DNA of 64,000 nucleotides, from positions 1 to 64,000 of the forward strand of contig NZ_FXTI01000011.1 in assembly GCF_900182565.1 (NCBI RefSeq), given 5' to 3'. Each line of letters opens with the position of its first letter. Within the stretch, counting starts at the first letter, position 1. Source of the stretch: Melghirimyces algeriensis (GTDB lineage Bacteria > Bacillota > Bacilli > Thermoactinomycetales > DSM-45169). Under the pieces are notes generated by a model that saw nothing but the letters and a program-made list of their open reading frames with translations, ran no database searches and had not been told where the DNA came from. The position numbers and the translations under genes were made by a program. Shown in pieces: positions 43,408 to 52,841 of this stretch.

Positions 43408-44269
43408 TGCATGTGGCAACAACCCGGAAGGGGCCGGGAACAAAGAAAAGAAAGGAGAGACGATTACCTACCAGTCTGAAAATGGTCCGGTTGAAGTTCC
43501 CGCTGACCCGAAGCGTGTGGTTGTTCTCTCCTCTTTTGCCGGCAATGTGATGGCTTTGGATGTCAATCTCGTTGGCGTTGACTCATGGGCAAAAAAGAAC
43601 CCGCGTTGGAAAGAGGAACTGAAGGACGTGGAAGAGGTTTCCGATGAAAGCATTGAAAAAATTATTGAGCTGGATCCGGATTTGATTATTGGACTTTCCA
43701 GCATTAAGAATATTGACAAATTAAAGAAAATTGCTCCCACAGTCACCTTTACCTATGGAAAAGTGGATTACTTAACACAGCATATTGAAATTGGAAAACT
43801 TTTGAATAAAGAAAAGGAAGCCAGAGAATGGGTGAAAGATTTTAAAAAACGTGCCCATCAAGTCGGTGAAGAGATTAAAACGAAGATTGGCAAGGATACA
43901 ACGGTTTCTGTGATTGAAAGCTTTGACAAACAACTTTATGTTTATGGTGAAAACTGGGGACGGGGAACGGAGATTTTATATCAGGAAATGAAGTTAAAGA
44001 TGCCTGAAAAAGTAAAAGAAAAAGCATTGGGACCTGGATACTATGCACTTTCTTTGGAAGTTCTCCCAGAGTTTGCAGGGGACTATCTCATTGTAAGCAA
44101 ACAGCCCGGTAAAGATCATTCCTTCATGAAGTCTAAAACCTATCAAAATATTCCAGCTGTTAAAAAGAAGCGAGTATATGAGGTAAATACTAATGAATTT
44201 TACTTTAATGATCCACTTACCCTGGAATATCAACTAGATTTCTTTCAAAAATCATTCTTGGGGGACTAA
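43358..44269 (+). CDS. Iron-siderophore-binding lipoprotein (YfiY-like)
   Basis: A 303-aa lipoprotein with signal peptide and lipobox LMLSAC (Cys at about 19). It has the class III fold, with RVVVLSSFAGNVMALDVNLVGV (about 50-71) and LDPDLIIGLS. The charge pattern and second-half spacing look like the YfiY/FhuD branch for hydroxamate or citrate-hydroxamate siderophores, but ligand is uncertain. The ATG at 43358 lies after AAAGGGTG and inside the end of the ATPase gene. Confidence 0.87.
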   Translation: MKKIMISVLLLSVLMLSACGNNPEGAGNKEKKGETITYQSENGPVEVPADPKRVVVLSSFAGNVMALDVNLVGVDSWAKKNPRWKEELKDVEEVSDESIEKIIELDPDLIIGLSSIKNIDKLKKIAPTVTFTYGKVDYLTQHIEIGKLLNKEKEAREWVKDFKKRAHQVGEEIKTKIGKDTTVSVIESFDKQLYVYGENWGRGTEILYQEMKLKMPEKVKEKALGPGYYALSLEVLPEFAGDYLIVSKQPGKDHSFMKSKTYQNIPAVKKKRVYEVNTNEFYFNDPLTLEYQLDFFQKSFLGD

Positions 44270-44311
44270 CATGGTTCAAAGGAATGTTCAATACAGGAAA
44301 GATGAGAGGAT

Positions 44312-45319
44312 ATGAGCAATCAGCCAAAAATGGGTTCATTTATCGTTAAGCTTCAACTGGCTGGACTGATATTTGTCGGTTCATTTATTGTTTCCATGGT
44401 CTTTGGAGCGGCGGATACCAGCATGCATGATCTCTGGCTGGCACTTTCATCAGATGTGATCACGGATCAAGCAACCATCATTCGGGAAATTCGCTTGCCG
44501 CGTGAAGTTGCTGCCATGGTGGTTGGCGCAGCTCTTTCCGTTGCCGGTGCGATTATGCAAGGGTTGACGCGAAACCCGCTGGCCGATCCGGGGCTACTGG
44601 GGTTAACCGCTGGTGCGAATGCCGCCTTGGCATTGACGATCGCCCTGCTTCCGACGGCAAATGATTTCACCATCACCATTGCCTGTTTTATCGGAGCAGC
44701 GATCGGTGCTTTGCTGGTATTTAGCATTGGACTGTTGAAAAAAGGGGGATTATCTCCTTTTCGGATTGTACTAGCTGGAGCCGCCGTACATGCATTTTTT
44801 TTTGCGATTGCTGAAGGAATTGGTTTATATTTTAAAGTCTCCAAGGATGTTTCCATGTGGACAGCAGGGGGAGTGATCGGGACGACGTGGAGTCAACTGC
44901 AAATGATTACACCGTTTATTTTGATAGGGATCTTCATCTCTCTCTTTCTCTCTAAGCAACTGACTCTGCTCAGCCTGAATGAAGAGGTTGCCGTGGGACT
45001 GGGGCAAAAAACGACACAAATCAAATCCATTCTGTTTATCCTTATTATTTTACTTACCGGTGCTTCTGTGGCACTCGTTGGAAATATGACCTTTATCGGA
45101 TTAATGATTCCTCATATTGTTCGTGGCATGGTTGGGACGGACTATCGTTTTGTCTTACCCATGTCAGCGATTATTGGCGCGGCGTTTATGCTGCTGGCTG
45201 ATACACTCGGTCGCACCATCAATGCCCCTTATGAAACACCGGTCGTTGCAGTCGTCGCCGTATTGGGATTGCCCTTCTTCCTTTTTATTGTCCATAAAGG
45301 AGGGAGAGCGTTCTCATGA
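44312..45319 (+). CDS. Iron-siderophore ABC permease (FecCD family, YfiZ-like)
   Basis: A 335-aa permease with RLPREVAAMVVGAALSVAGAIMQGLTRNPLADP (about 61-94), GNMTFIGLMIPHIVR (about 252-266) and the C-terminal ETPVVAVVAVLGLPFFLF. Nine to ten TM segments. GAGAGGAT lies before the ATG. The stop overlaps the next start (ATGA), coupling the two permeases. Confidence 0.92.
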   Translation: MSNQPKMGSFIVKLQLAGLIFVGSFIVSMVFGAADTSMHDLWLALSSDVITDQATIIREIRLPREVAAMVVGAALSVAGAIMQGLTRNPLADPGLLGLTAGANAALALTIALLPTANDFTITIACFIGAAIGALLVFSIGLLKKGGLSPFRIVLAGAAVHAFFFAIAEGIGLYFKVSKDVSMWTAGGVIGTTWSQLQMITPFILIGIFISLFLSKQLTLLSLNEEVAVGLGQKTTQIKSILFILIILLTGASVALVGNMTFIGLMIPHIVRGMVGTDYRFVLPMSAIIGAAFMLLADTLGRTINAPYETPVVAVVAVLGLPFFLFIVHKGGRAFS

Positions 45320-46326
45320 TTCACCCAAAAATCATTAGAAGGCAACAAGTCATCCTCTTTGCTTTGGTGGGGCTGATTCTGGTGACGGTCCTCATTGGTA
45401 TGGGCATGGGGAATGCTTCTGTATCGTACAATCGTTTGCTCCCGATCCTTTTTGGACAGGGAACCTTTAAAGAGGAATTTGTCTTGTTCTCGATTCGCTT
45501 GCCAAGAATCGCGATTACATTTTTGGCTGGAATGGCTCTGGCCGTATCCGGTGCCATTTTACAAGCAGTTACCCGCAATGATTTGGCTGAACCGGGGATG
45601 ATTGGCATTAATTCAGGTGCGGGGGTTGCCATTGCCATTTTCTTTTTATTTTTCCCGCTTGATGCAGGGTCGTTTATTTACCTATTGCCTGTCATTGCCT
45701 TTTTTGGTTCGTTGCTTACGGCGTGTTTGATCTATCTGTTCTCTTATAAAAAAGGCGTGGGACTTCAACCTGTTCAGCTCATCCTTACAGGAGTCGGTTT
45801 TACGATGGCTCTATCCGGAGTCATGGTGGTTCTGATTTCATCAGCTGAGCGGCGAAAAGTGGATTTTATTGTGAAATGGCTATCCGGTAACATTTGGGGA
45901 AATGACTGGTCTTTTGTCCTAGCGATCCTGCCGTGGTTAGTGATTACGATTTTCTTTACCTTATACAAGTCCAACCGGTTAAATCTGTTGGGATTAAGTG
46001 AACCCGTCGCCATTGGCGTTGGCCTTTCTGTTCAGCGGGAGCGATTCATTCTCCTTTTGACCGCTGTTGCCTCCGCTGCTGCTGCGGTTTCCGTTACAGG
46101 CGGGATTGCTTTTATCGGATTATTGGCTCCTCATTTGGCAAAAGCTCTGATCGGTCCAAGAGCTCAACTGTTTCTTCCCATTGCAATCCTTACCGGTGGA
46201 TGGTTGCTTTTGATTGCGGATACCATCGGGCGCAATCTCGTTGATCCTGAGGGGATTCCTGCAGGTATCATGGCAGCACTGATCGGTGCCCCTTACTTTA
46301 TCTACTTGTTAATCAAAAAAGTATAG
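45316..46326 (+). CDS. Iron-siderophore ABC permease (FecCD family, YfhA-like)
   Basis: The second permease, 336 aa, with RLPRIAITFLAGMALAVSGAILQAVTRNDLAEPGM (about 60-94), GGIAFIGLLAPHLAK (about 256-270) and PAGIMAALIGAPYFIYLL near the end. With the previous gene it forms the heterodimeric channel for the binding protein at 43.4 kb. Confidence 0.92.
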   Translation: MIHPKIIRRQQVILFALVGLILVTVLIGMGMGNASVSYNRLLPILFGQGTFKEEFVLFSIRLPRIAITFLAGMALAVSGAILQAVTRNDLAEPGMIGINSGAGVAIAIFFLFFPLDAGSFIYLLPVIAFFGSLLTACLIYLFSYKKGVGLQPVQLILTGVGFTMALSGVMVVLISSAERRKVDFIVKWLSGNIWGNDWSFVLAILPWLVITIFFTLYKSNRLNLLGLSEPVAIGVGLSVQRERFILLLTAVASAAAAVSVTGGIAFIGLLAPHLAKALIGPRAQLFLPIAILTGGWLLLIADTIGRNLVDPEGIPAGIMAALIGAPYFIYLLIKKV

Positions 46327-46336
46327 GTTTGCCCAA

Positions 46337-46382
46337 ATCCGCATGATGGAATGATCACGCCATCATGCGGATGATTTCTTTT
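46337..46382 (+). terminator. Terminator of the second iron ABC operon
   Basis: A perfect 13-bp stem ATCCGCATGATGG/CCATCATGCGGAT (46337-46349/46360-46372) followed by GATTTCTTTT. Confidence 0.75.
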
Positions 46383-46393
46383 GCAGGGAGGTA

Positions 46394-47758
46394 TTAAACA
46401 TAATTCCCGCGATGGTTGATTTCCTTTACAATCAGGTGCACGCCTTGTTTGATTTGGGACTCGTTTACATTGAATACATGGAGCTTTAGAATCTTATCCT
46501 GTGGAAATGTTTGCAAATAGTGACGGTGGATGGGGTCCACCCATACGTTTTGCTGTTTCAAGCGTTTGATCAACTTGTTTACAATGATTGTTCTAGGCAA
46601 TACCATATGGACATTCATACATAAAGAAGAAGGGCGATGGAAAGCGTCAGCTTTCAAATCAGTGGGAGCATGCCGTTCAAGCTCTTGATAGAGTGTGTTG
46701 GCACGACTCAGGTAGGAACGGTGTACCCGGTCCCTGTGCCGTTCAAACATCCCGCTTTTCATATAGATCTCCAAGGCGGCTTGGGAAATCATCGAACTGT
46801 CGATATCGGCAATTTTCTTATACTGTTGGAAGCTCTCCACCAATATTCGCGGTAAAACAGCTACACCCACCCGCAATCCGGGAAATATAATTTTTGAGAA
46901 ACTTTTTAGATAAATGATTCGATCATTAGGTAGGTAAGAAAATAGGGGATCTATCTTTGAATCCTGTTCAAAGTCGGCTAGATAGTCATCCTCCACAATA
47001 TAGACATCATACTGCTCTGCCAGTTTGACGATCGCTTCTTTTTCCTTTCTGGAATACGAAGTGCCCAAAGGATTGTGGAATCGGGGCATGGTATAGAAAA
47101 ACTTGATATCCCCCTTGCTGAAAACCTTCTCCAACTCCTCCAGATCAATGCCTTTCGATGTTCGTCGAATTCCAACGGCTGGGATCTGATGGGTATTGAA
47201 ATGTTCCATAAATAAATGGTAGCTTGGCTGTTCCACTGCGATTTTGGATTGGTGATTGGGAAATGGAAGTAAGGTGAGCAGAAAGAGGGCTTGTTGAACA
47301 CCGGAAGTAATGACGATGTTTTCTTTTTTTGTAAAGACCTGATCCGTTTCCAGGTGCTTTTGCATCATTTCAATCAGGGATGGTAACCCCTTTGGGGTGC
47401 CATATACAAACAAGTCCTGTTGGTAGGAATGAATGGCTTGATTGATGCAATGTTGAAAGTCCAGGTAGGGAAATTGGTTCCAAGCGGGTGTGGAGGTGGC
47501 AAAGTCAATGTGATCGCTTGGAGGGCTTGGAAAGTCAAAATCTTTCTTTACGACGTAGTATCCGCTCTTGGGGACAGAGTATATTTGATGTCTTTTCTCC
47601 AATTCCTGCAATGCCTTGATGACAGTCGTTTTACTGCATTGATACTGCTTGGACAATATGCGAATGGAAGGGAGCTTTTCCCCTTCCTTTATTTGTTCGG
47701 TTTGGATCAACTGTTCCAGAGCGTTCAACAGAGATTGATATTTATGCATCGATGTCAT
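46394..47758 (-). CDS. MocR/GntR-family regulator with aminotransferase-like domain
   Basis: An N-terminal GntR winged helix (KYQSLLNALEQLIQTEQIKEGEKLPSIRILSKQ near the start) is joined to a fold-I PLP domain. The PLP lysine is in KSFSKIIFPGLRVG, and YIVEDDYLADF carries the Asp. MocR proteins sense PLP or amino compounds and usually control a neighbouring gene, here the divergent EamA exporter. I use the ATG at 47758. The frame extends to 47806, but that would cover the palindrome CTGTACCGGTACAG at 47767-47780, which may be the operator. ATG 47749 is also possible. Confidence 0.82.
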   Translation of the reverse strand: MTSMHKYQSLLNALEQLIQTEQIKEGEKLPSIRILSKQYQCSKTTVIKALQELEKRHQIYSVPKSGYYVVKKDFDFPSPPSDHIDFATSTPAWNQFPYLDFQHCINQAIHSYQQDLFVYGTPKGLPSLIEMMQKHLETDQVFTKKENIVITSGVQQALFLLTLLPFPNHQSKIAVEQPSYHLFMEHFNTHQIPAVGIRRTSKGIDLEELEKVFSKGDIKFFYTMPRFHNPLGTSYSRKEKEAIVKLAEQYDVYIVEDDYLADFEQDSKIDPLFSYLPNDRIIYLKSFSKIIFPGLRVGVAVLPRILVESFQQYKKIADIDSSMISQAALEIYMKSGMFERHRDRVHRSYLSRANTLYQELERHAPTDLKADAFHRPSSLCMNVHMVLPRTIIVNKLIKRLKQQNVWVDPIHRHYLQTFPQDKILKLHVFNVNESQIKQGVHLIVKEINHRGNYV

Positions 47759-47765
47759 TCCCATT

Positions 47766-47781
47766 CTGTACCGGTACAGAT
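47766..47781. promoter_or_regulatory. Palindrome upstream of the MocR gene
   Basis: TCTGTACCGGTACAGA is a perfect 16-base palindrome just upstream of the preferred MocR start and ~75 bases from the divergent EamA start. It could be the binding site for the regulator. Confidence 0.45.
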
Positions 47782-47854
47782 TGTATTTATTGATATTGTA
47801 AGCCATTCCCTTCAGCCATACAATACGGTTATTGGTTGAGGGGAGGTTTGATCA

Positions 47855-48792
47855 ATGAACTTGCATAAAAAAGCCTATCTGGCGGCATTGTTATATGCTT
47901 CCATTATCGGTTTGTCGTTTATGCTTGTAAAAATTGCCCTTACGGTAGCCAGTCCGACGGATACATTGGCACACCGATTTACGATTGCGTTTGTATTTGC
48001 CACGCTTCCAGTTTTATTTGGAAAAGTAAGAGTAAAGGTTGCTGTAAGTGATCTTCTGCCCATATTTTCCCTGGCGCTCCTATACCCGGTGCTATTTTTT
48101 ACATTTCAAGTGTTTGGTCTTGTCTATACCTCTTCTTCGGAAGCGGGCATTATCCAAGCCACCGTTCCCATCTTTACATTAATCCTGGCAACGCTCTTTC
48201 TAAAAGAACACTCCAGCATGGGACAAAAGGTTTCAATCCTTAGTTCCGTATCGGGTGTCATCTATATTTTTATAATGAATGGGTTCAGCATGGAAAATTA
48301 CAGTATCAAGGGAACCTTGCTGATTCTTTTATCGGCTCTGTCTGTATCGTTTTATAGCATTTTGGCCAAAAAACTGACCAAGAAGTATACGTTATTTACA
48401 TTAACCTATGTGATGACTTTCTTTGGATTTATAACGTTTAATGGATGGGCCATTACAAACCATATGGTTGAAAAAGATCTTGTCCACTTTTTTACACCCT
48501 TTTTAAGCTGGAAGTTTATCCTTGCTGTTTTCTATTTGGGTGTCCTGTCCTCTCTTTGTACTTTGTTATTATCCAATTATGTACTCTCCAAAATTGAAGC
48601 TTCCAAAAAGAGTGTGTTCAGTAATCTGGCAACGCTGATCACCATGATTGCCGGGGTACGATTCACTTTTATCATGTGATCGGTGCGGTGGTGATTCTTG
48701 CCGGTGTGTTTGGAACCAATTATCTTGGCTCCAAACCCGGAAGAAGAGAAGTAAGGATGATCAATAGCCGACCTGAAAAGAATATAGGATGA
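47855..48792 (+). pseudogene. EamA/DMT-family exporter with frameshift near the C-terminus
   Basis: The first 268 codons read as a ten-TM drug/metabolite exporter with two EamA halves (e.g. SSSEAGIIQATVPIFTLILATLFLKE and the second half from ~150). At about 48660, after LATLITMIAGV, the frame stops early (RFTFIM). Another frame continues HFYHVIGAVVILAGVFGT and NYLGSKPGRREV to a stop at 48792, which is the expected last TM and tail. Roughly eight codons of the VFLGE-type motif appear to be missing, so a small out-of-frame deletion is likely. Partial function cannot be excluded. Confidence 0.8.
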
Positions 48793-48842
48793 TGAAAAGA
48801 TCAGGAAAGAGGGAGCCTTTTAAAGAGATGTTTGCTGCAACC

Positions 48843-49344
48843 CTAGCAGGAAACATCTTTTTGGTATTTCACAAGGGTGGTTACCTTACCAAAGAAATCA
48901 TCTTCCATTTGTTCGACTGGAAGAAAATTCATCGCCTGATAAAACTGCCTGCCCCGATGGTTTTCTTTTTCCACCCAGGCAAAAACCTGATGGATGTGCG
49001 GTTGGGCGTTAAAAAGTGTGGTCAGGAGTTGTTTGCCGATTCCCAGTCCCTGAAATGATGGTAACAGATAGATACGGGTTAATTCAAAATGGGCAGGGGC
49101 GTGTTCAGCCAACTCCGCATAACCAATGATTTGCTCTTCTTTACAAGCCACATAAAACTGCCGATGGGGTCGGTTACAATCGTCCTGATAAGCTTTGAGC
49201 AAGTTTTCAGTGGAATAAGCCCTGTTTAGAAACATTTCAATCGCTCTGTGTGGTAAAAATGAACCATAGGTTTGGAACTAGGTTTGATAAGCGACGTGCT
49301 GAATACCGGCGAGGTCCTTTTGTTGAACGGGTCGGATCTGCATT
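48843..49344 (-). pseudogene. GNAT acetyltransferase with in-frame stop
   Basis: The full frame starts at an ATG (49342-49344) with GGAGGTGATC, giving MQIRPVQQKDLAGIQHVAYQT. It then meets a TAG at 49278-49280 and continues in the same frame as FQTYGSFLPHRAIEMFLNRAYS... to 48843. The GNAT core follows, with IYLLPSFQGLGIGKQLL (acetyl-CoA loop) and FYQAMNFLPVEQMEDDFFG. A single change of a Trp codon to TAG would explain it. A shorter protein from an internal ATG (130 aa) lacks the first strand and helix. Confidence 0.8.
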
Positions 49345-49528
49345 TTGATCACCTCCATCTCATGCGCATCACGGATTGACAACGAAACCCGTTATATCAT
49401 CTTCAGAAAAATCCATATTTTGATACATAATCCATATCTCCCGCCCATACAATGGAGAATCATAGATTTTATGATAGGTCCAATCCATTCATCAGAAGGA
49501 CAATTTATTGCATGGGGGGATTTGAATC

Positions 49529-50407
49529 ATGGATCATCCCGGCAAGAAGGTGATGACTTCCTTAGCCTTGGCCGGTTCCTTGCTCCTTCCGAGTCAATCT
49601 GTCGATGCGGCTGTCTCGACGGAAGCGGAAGATGAAAAGGTGAAGAAGGACAAAGAAGGGAATCAGGCTACGCAAAGCACATCTGAAGTTCAACGATCTC
49701 CACAGAAAGTGGAATATCATGTGATTTCTTCAGGGATTCGGATGCACATGGGGGCATCTTCCGGGCAGGATTCCAGCTCTTCTGATGTTCAGTTTAAACG
49801 GTCCGCCGGGTTTCATATCGTTAAAAAAGGGGATACCTTGAGCGAAATCGCTGCGGACCATGGAATGAAGCTGAAGAATCTGTTAAAGCAGAATCCCCAG
49901 GTTGACAATCCCCATTGGATTCAAGTCGGGGACCGGATTCGCTTGGACGCATCTTCCAAAGAGAGTAAGGATTATACGAAATCCAAGCAGAAGAAAGGAT
50001 CTTCCAACCTTTCTTCATCGAATGGAAGGCAAAGTGGAAAAGCGTACCAGGTGATTCGCGAAGCCAAAACGCTTCTGGATGCTTCTTACCAATACGGTGC
50101 GGAAGGACCGAATCATTTTGACTGCTCAGGATTTACGCAATATGTATTTAAGCAAAACGGATATCATCTTCCCCGAAGCAGCTCTGCGCAAGCATCGGTT
50201 GGTCAAGCCGTTCGTCGCAGTGCCCTGAAAATGGGAGATTTGCTTTTTTTCCGCACCGGTGGAGGTGGAATCAGTCATGTATCGATTTATATGGGGAATG
50301 GGCAAATGATCCATGCGACCAATCCTCGAAGCGATATCACCATCAGCAACTTAAATGAACGGTACTGGAGTAAACGATATGCCGGTGCCCGACGAGTGAT
50401 CCAGTAG
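49529..50407 (+). CDS. LysM-NlpC/P60 cell-wall endopeptidase
   Basis: A secreted 292-aa peptidoglycan hydrolase. A signal peptide (about 1-27, ending VDAA) and a low-complexity linker precede one LysM motif (HIVKKGDTLSEIAADHGMKL, about 95-115) that binds glycan. After a Ser/Lys-rich linker comes the NlpC/P60 domain (about 170-292), with catalytic Cys in HFDCSGFTQYVF, His in GISHVSIYMG and the third polar residue in MIHAT. Cuts D-Glu-mesoDAP bonds in stem peptides. Similar to LytE/LytF-type autolysins with a single LysM. Confidence 0.9.
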   Translation: MDHPGKKVMTSLALAGSLLLPSQSVDAAVSTEAEDEKVKKDKEGNQATQSTSEVQRSPQKVEYHVISSGIRMHMGASSGQDSSSSDVQFKRSAGFHIVKKGDTLSEIAADHGMKLKNLLKQNPQVDNPHWIQVGDRIRLDASSKESKDYTKSKQKKGSSNLSSSNGRQSGKAYQVIREAKTLLDASYQYGAEGPNHFDCSGFTQYVFKQNGYHLPRSSSAQASVGQAVRRSALKMGDLLFFRTGGGGISHVSIYMGNGQMIHATNPRSDITISNLNERYWSKRYAGARRVIQ

Positions 50408-50415
50408 AAGAAACC

Positions 50416-50444
50416 AACGGCTTCCTTCGGGAAGTCGTTTTTTT
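50416..50444 (+). terminator. Terminator after the NlpC/P60 gene
   Basis: AACGGCTTCC/GGAAGTCGTT with a UUCG tetraloop, then seven T. Confidence 0.88.
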
Positions 50445-50658
50445 ATCCGTCGCCTTTGCGTAGCCAGAACAGAACCAGACCCATGAAGAAAAAAAGAAAG
50501 CCAATGGTCATAAAAAAAAGGTAAGATCCTATGGAGTCGGGGAGTGATTGGCCAGTAGCAGCCACAGGGAGTCCGACAGCCATTTCCAAATCCACCCAGG
50601 CGGTGGATGGAATCAGGATTAACATCCAAGTGAAAACAAATGAAGTGATCGGTCTCAT
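50443..50658 (-). CDS. Small membrane protein (71 aa), unknown
   Basis: ATG at 50658 with AAAGGGGGA gives a 71-aa protein. One hydrophobic segment is at the N-terminus (possibly a signal anchor, about 3-23) and a second near 45-64 (YLFFMTIGFLFFFMGLVLFWL), ending LRKGDG. No family recognised. It converges on the NlpC/P60 gene and its last base lies in that terminator's T-run. Confidence 0.6.
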   Translation of the reverse strand: MRPITSFVFTWMLILIPSTAWVDLEMAVGLPVAATGQSLPDSIGSYLFFMTIGFLFFFMGLVLFWLRKGDG

Positions 50659-50933
50659 ATGGGTATCCCCCTTTGATGTCTCGGTTTTGTATATCACTAT
50701 AAAGATATTTTCGCGTTTTGCCACTCCATTTACTTCTTTTTTTCAAAAAATATATCGTCCGGTATGTGACGGCTCCTCACTTATCCGGGTGACCTATTCA
50801 TTTGGTTTTATTTTATGATTCATGCAAAAGATGCCATTTTTAGGTAGCGTCAGCATAAGGCTTTTGTATTGTGATAGAAAAGAGACCTAAAACGAGGCAC
50901 ATACATTCGAATAACAGGATAGGGGGAGGGAAA

Positions 50934-51092
50934 ATGGTTCTATCATTTGGTCGAAAAGTAACGGTTTTACTCATTCTTGTTTTGCTGATTCTGGGTATGT
51001 TTCCATCCAAGGCCAGTGGAGAAAAGGTGGAGGACTGGAATTGGAGTATCTTGTTCACGGAAAAAAATCGTTCAGAGCGGGGAAATCTTTGA
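50934..51092 (+). CDS. Candidate secreted 52-aa peptide
   Basis: ATG after AGGGGGAGGG. The product begins MVLSFGRKVTVLLILVLLIL, a clear signal peptide, with a likely cleavage after PSKASG near residue 29. This leaves about 23 residues with two Trp (DWNWS) and a charged tail. It is followed at once by a terminator (51097-51129), so it forms its own unit. I recognise no family; function unknown. Confidence 0.55.
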   Translation: MVLSFGRKVTVLLILVLLILGMFPSKASGEKVEDWNWSILFTEKNRSERGNL

Positions 51093-51096
51093 AAGA

Positions 51097-51129
51097 ACGG
51101 CTGCTTCCTTTGTGGAAGCAGCTTTTTTA
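51097..51129 (+). terminator. Terminator after the small secreted peptide
   Basis: GGCTGCTTCC/GGAAGCAGC with a short loop and six T. Confidence 0.88.
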
Positions 51130-51265
51130 ATGAAAATGACATTTTGGACAAAAGAAAGGGAATCATGTAAGCTGGTAAAAACAAGGGAAAAAAGGATATA
51201 CAATCTGTGCCCAATTTTAAATGTTTTTAAACAGGTTGAATGTGAGACGGAGGAATGAACCAGAG

Positions 51266-52207
51266 ATGCGAATCGGTTTTCGGACAACTAAAACAGTGAT
51301 TGCCGTCCTCTGCTCCATTTTTATTGCGGAGGCGTTGGGATTGAAACTGTCTACCTTCGCAGGAATTGTGGCAACCCTTCTGATTCAGACAACCCGCCGG
51401 GAAACACTTGTGGCAGCTGTTAAATTATTGGCCGCCTCTTTCATCACCTTGGTGATCTCGACCCTGCTTTTATATTTTTTGGGGTTTCATTTGTTTGTAA
51501 TCGGATTGATATTGCTGATCATTATCCCAATTCTGACCAGCACCCGCACTCAACGCGGTGTTGTTTTGAGTACAGTGGTCTGTATTCATCTTTATACAGC
51601 CGGGAGTGTCCAATGGGAAGTACTGGTCAATGAATTGGCTCTGCTGTTTGTGGGAATGACTGTGGCGATCACCATCAATCTCATCTATATGCCCAACCGA
51701 AAGGATGCCTTGGATCATATTCAAGTGCAACTGGAGAGAGAAATGGCTTCGTTTTTGGATCAATTAGCTTTGGCTTTGGAAGGGGAAAATGAGGACTGGG
51801 ATGGAGGGGAGATTCTCCGGATCGGTTCATGGATTCAAGAGGGCAAACAACTGGCCGTGATTCATGAGGATAATTATATCACTCAGGACGATATGCTGGA
51901 TCTTACGTATTTTGAAAGAAAAGAGAAACAGTTTTCCCATATGAAATATATGTTGGTGTTGGTTTCACGGGTGGAAACAGAAGTGGTTCAGGGAAAAATG
52001 ATCGCCGGACTGTTGCGACGTCTGGCTCAATCGTTGCGGGAGCGACAGGAGACCGCATCGGAAGCGCTTATTCTGGAAACGGAATCCTTGCGGGAACGAT
52101 TTGAAGCGATGGATCTTCCGGCCACACGGGAGGAGTTTGAAACCCGGTCCGCACTTCTTCAGATTTTGCATGAATTGAAGGCATTGATTCGGAAGGAAGT
52201 ATGGTGA
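51266..52207 (+). CDS. Aromatic-acid exporter-like membrane protein (YqjA/ArAE family)
   Basis: A 313-aa protein with four to five N-terminal TM segments (about 5-145). It starts MRIGFRTTKTVIAVLCSIFIAEALGL, the typical beginning of the Bacillota YqjA/UPF0421 group. A long cytoplasmic helical domain follows (about 150-313). The ATG at 51266 has CGGAGGA; a 15-codon upstream extension is rejected. The function is only known by analogy to aromatic-acid exporters. Confidence 0.82.
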   Translation: MRIGFRTTKTVIAVLCSIFIAEALGLKLSTFAGIVATLLIQTTRRETLVAAVKLLAASFITLVISTLLLYFLGFHLFVIGLILLIIIPILTSTRTQRGVVLSTVVCIHLYTAGSVQWEVLVNELALLFVGMTVAITINLIYMPNRKDALDHIQVQLEREMASFLDQLALALEGENEDWDGGEILRIGSWIQEGKQLAVIHEDNYITQDDMLDLTYFERKEKQFSHMKYMLVLVSRVETEVVQGKMIAGLLRRLAQSLRERQETASEALILETESLRERFEAMDLPATREEFETRSALLQILHELKALIRKEVW

Positions 52208-52209
52208 GT

Positions 52210-52246
52210 GAAAACAAGCCAGGCTCATCGAGTCTGGCTTGTTTTC
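52210..52246. terminator. Bidirectional terminator
   Basis: GAAAACAAGCCAG/CTGGCTTGTTTTC stem between convergent genes, A-run and T-run on the two sides. Confidence 0.85.
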
Positions 52247-52251
52247 ACGGT

Positions 52252-52620
52252 TTAAAGTTCTTTAATGGCAGAAACGGCAATGAGCGCCCAGCCGATCAAA
52301 AATGAGACACCACCGAGTGGAGTGATCATTCCCAGCTTGGTAATGTTGGTTAAAGCCATGATATACAGGCTGCCGGAAAACAGAATGATTCCAACCAGCA
52401 GAAGCCACCCTCCACTTGTAACTAGGGGAGTGTTGATACGGGTGGTCAACAAACCGACAAAAAGCAGTCCCAGGGCATGGATCATATGATATTGAGCACC
52501 GGTTTGCCAATTGGCCAACATTCGTTCCGATACTTTTCCTTCCAGACCATGAGCTCCAAAGGCTCCTAGAGCGATGCTTAGAAACATATTGATGGCCCCC
52601 AACAAGATAAACCCCTTCAT
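52252..52620 (-). CDS. DUF423 family membrane protein (YwdK-like)
   Basis: A 122-aa protein with four TM segments. The signature GAFGAHGLEGK (about 18-28) and GSLYIMAL, then GMITPLGGVSFLIGW, identify DUF423. ATG at 52620 follows GGAGGGTG. Function not established for the family. Confidence 0.88.
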   Translation of the reverse strand: MKGFILLGAINMFLSIALGAFGAHGLEGKVSERMLANWQTGAQYHMIHALGLLFVGLLTTRINTPLVTSGGWLLLVGIILFSGSLYIMALTNITKLGMITPLGGVSFLIGWALIAVSAIKEL

Positions 52621-52841
52621 TTTACACCCTCCATTCTCGATTGTTTCTATGATTCCCATTCAGTATATCGTTTTCTCATGATAATGCACGTTACGGTCTT
52701 ATTAAAACCAGGAGTTCTTTTGTCAAAAACCGAAAAGATTGTATAGGTAACGTGCTTAACGATTGTTCAGTTTCTGTTTAGGTTCTATTAAGGTGGACGA
52801 TTTAGAATCAATATGAAGTGTTGTGGAAGGGAGCGAAACCG

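Noticed and set aside
49345..49635. 96-codon frame overlapping the NlpC/P60 start
   Set aside because: Out of frame with the signal-peptide-bearing hydrolase and without family content.
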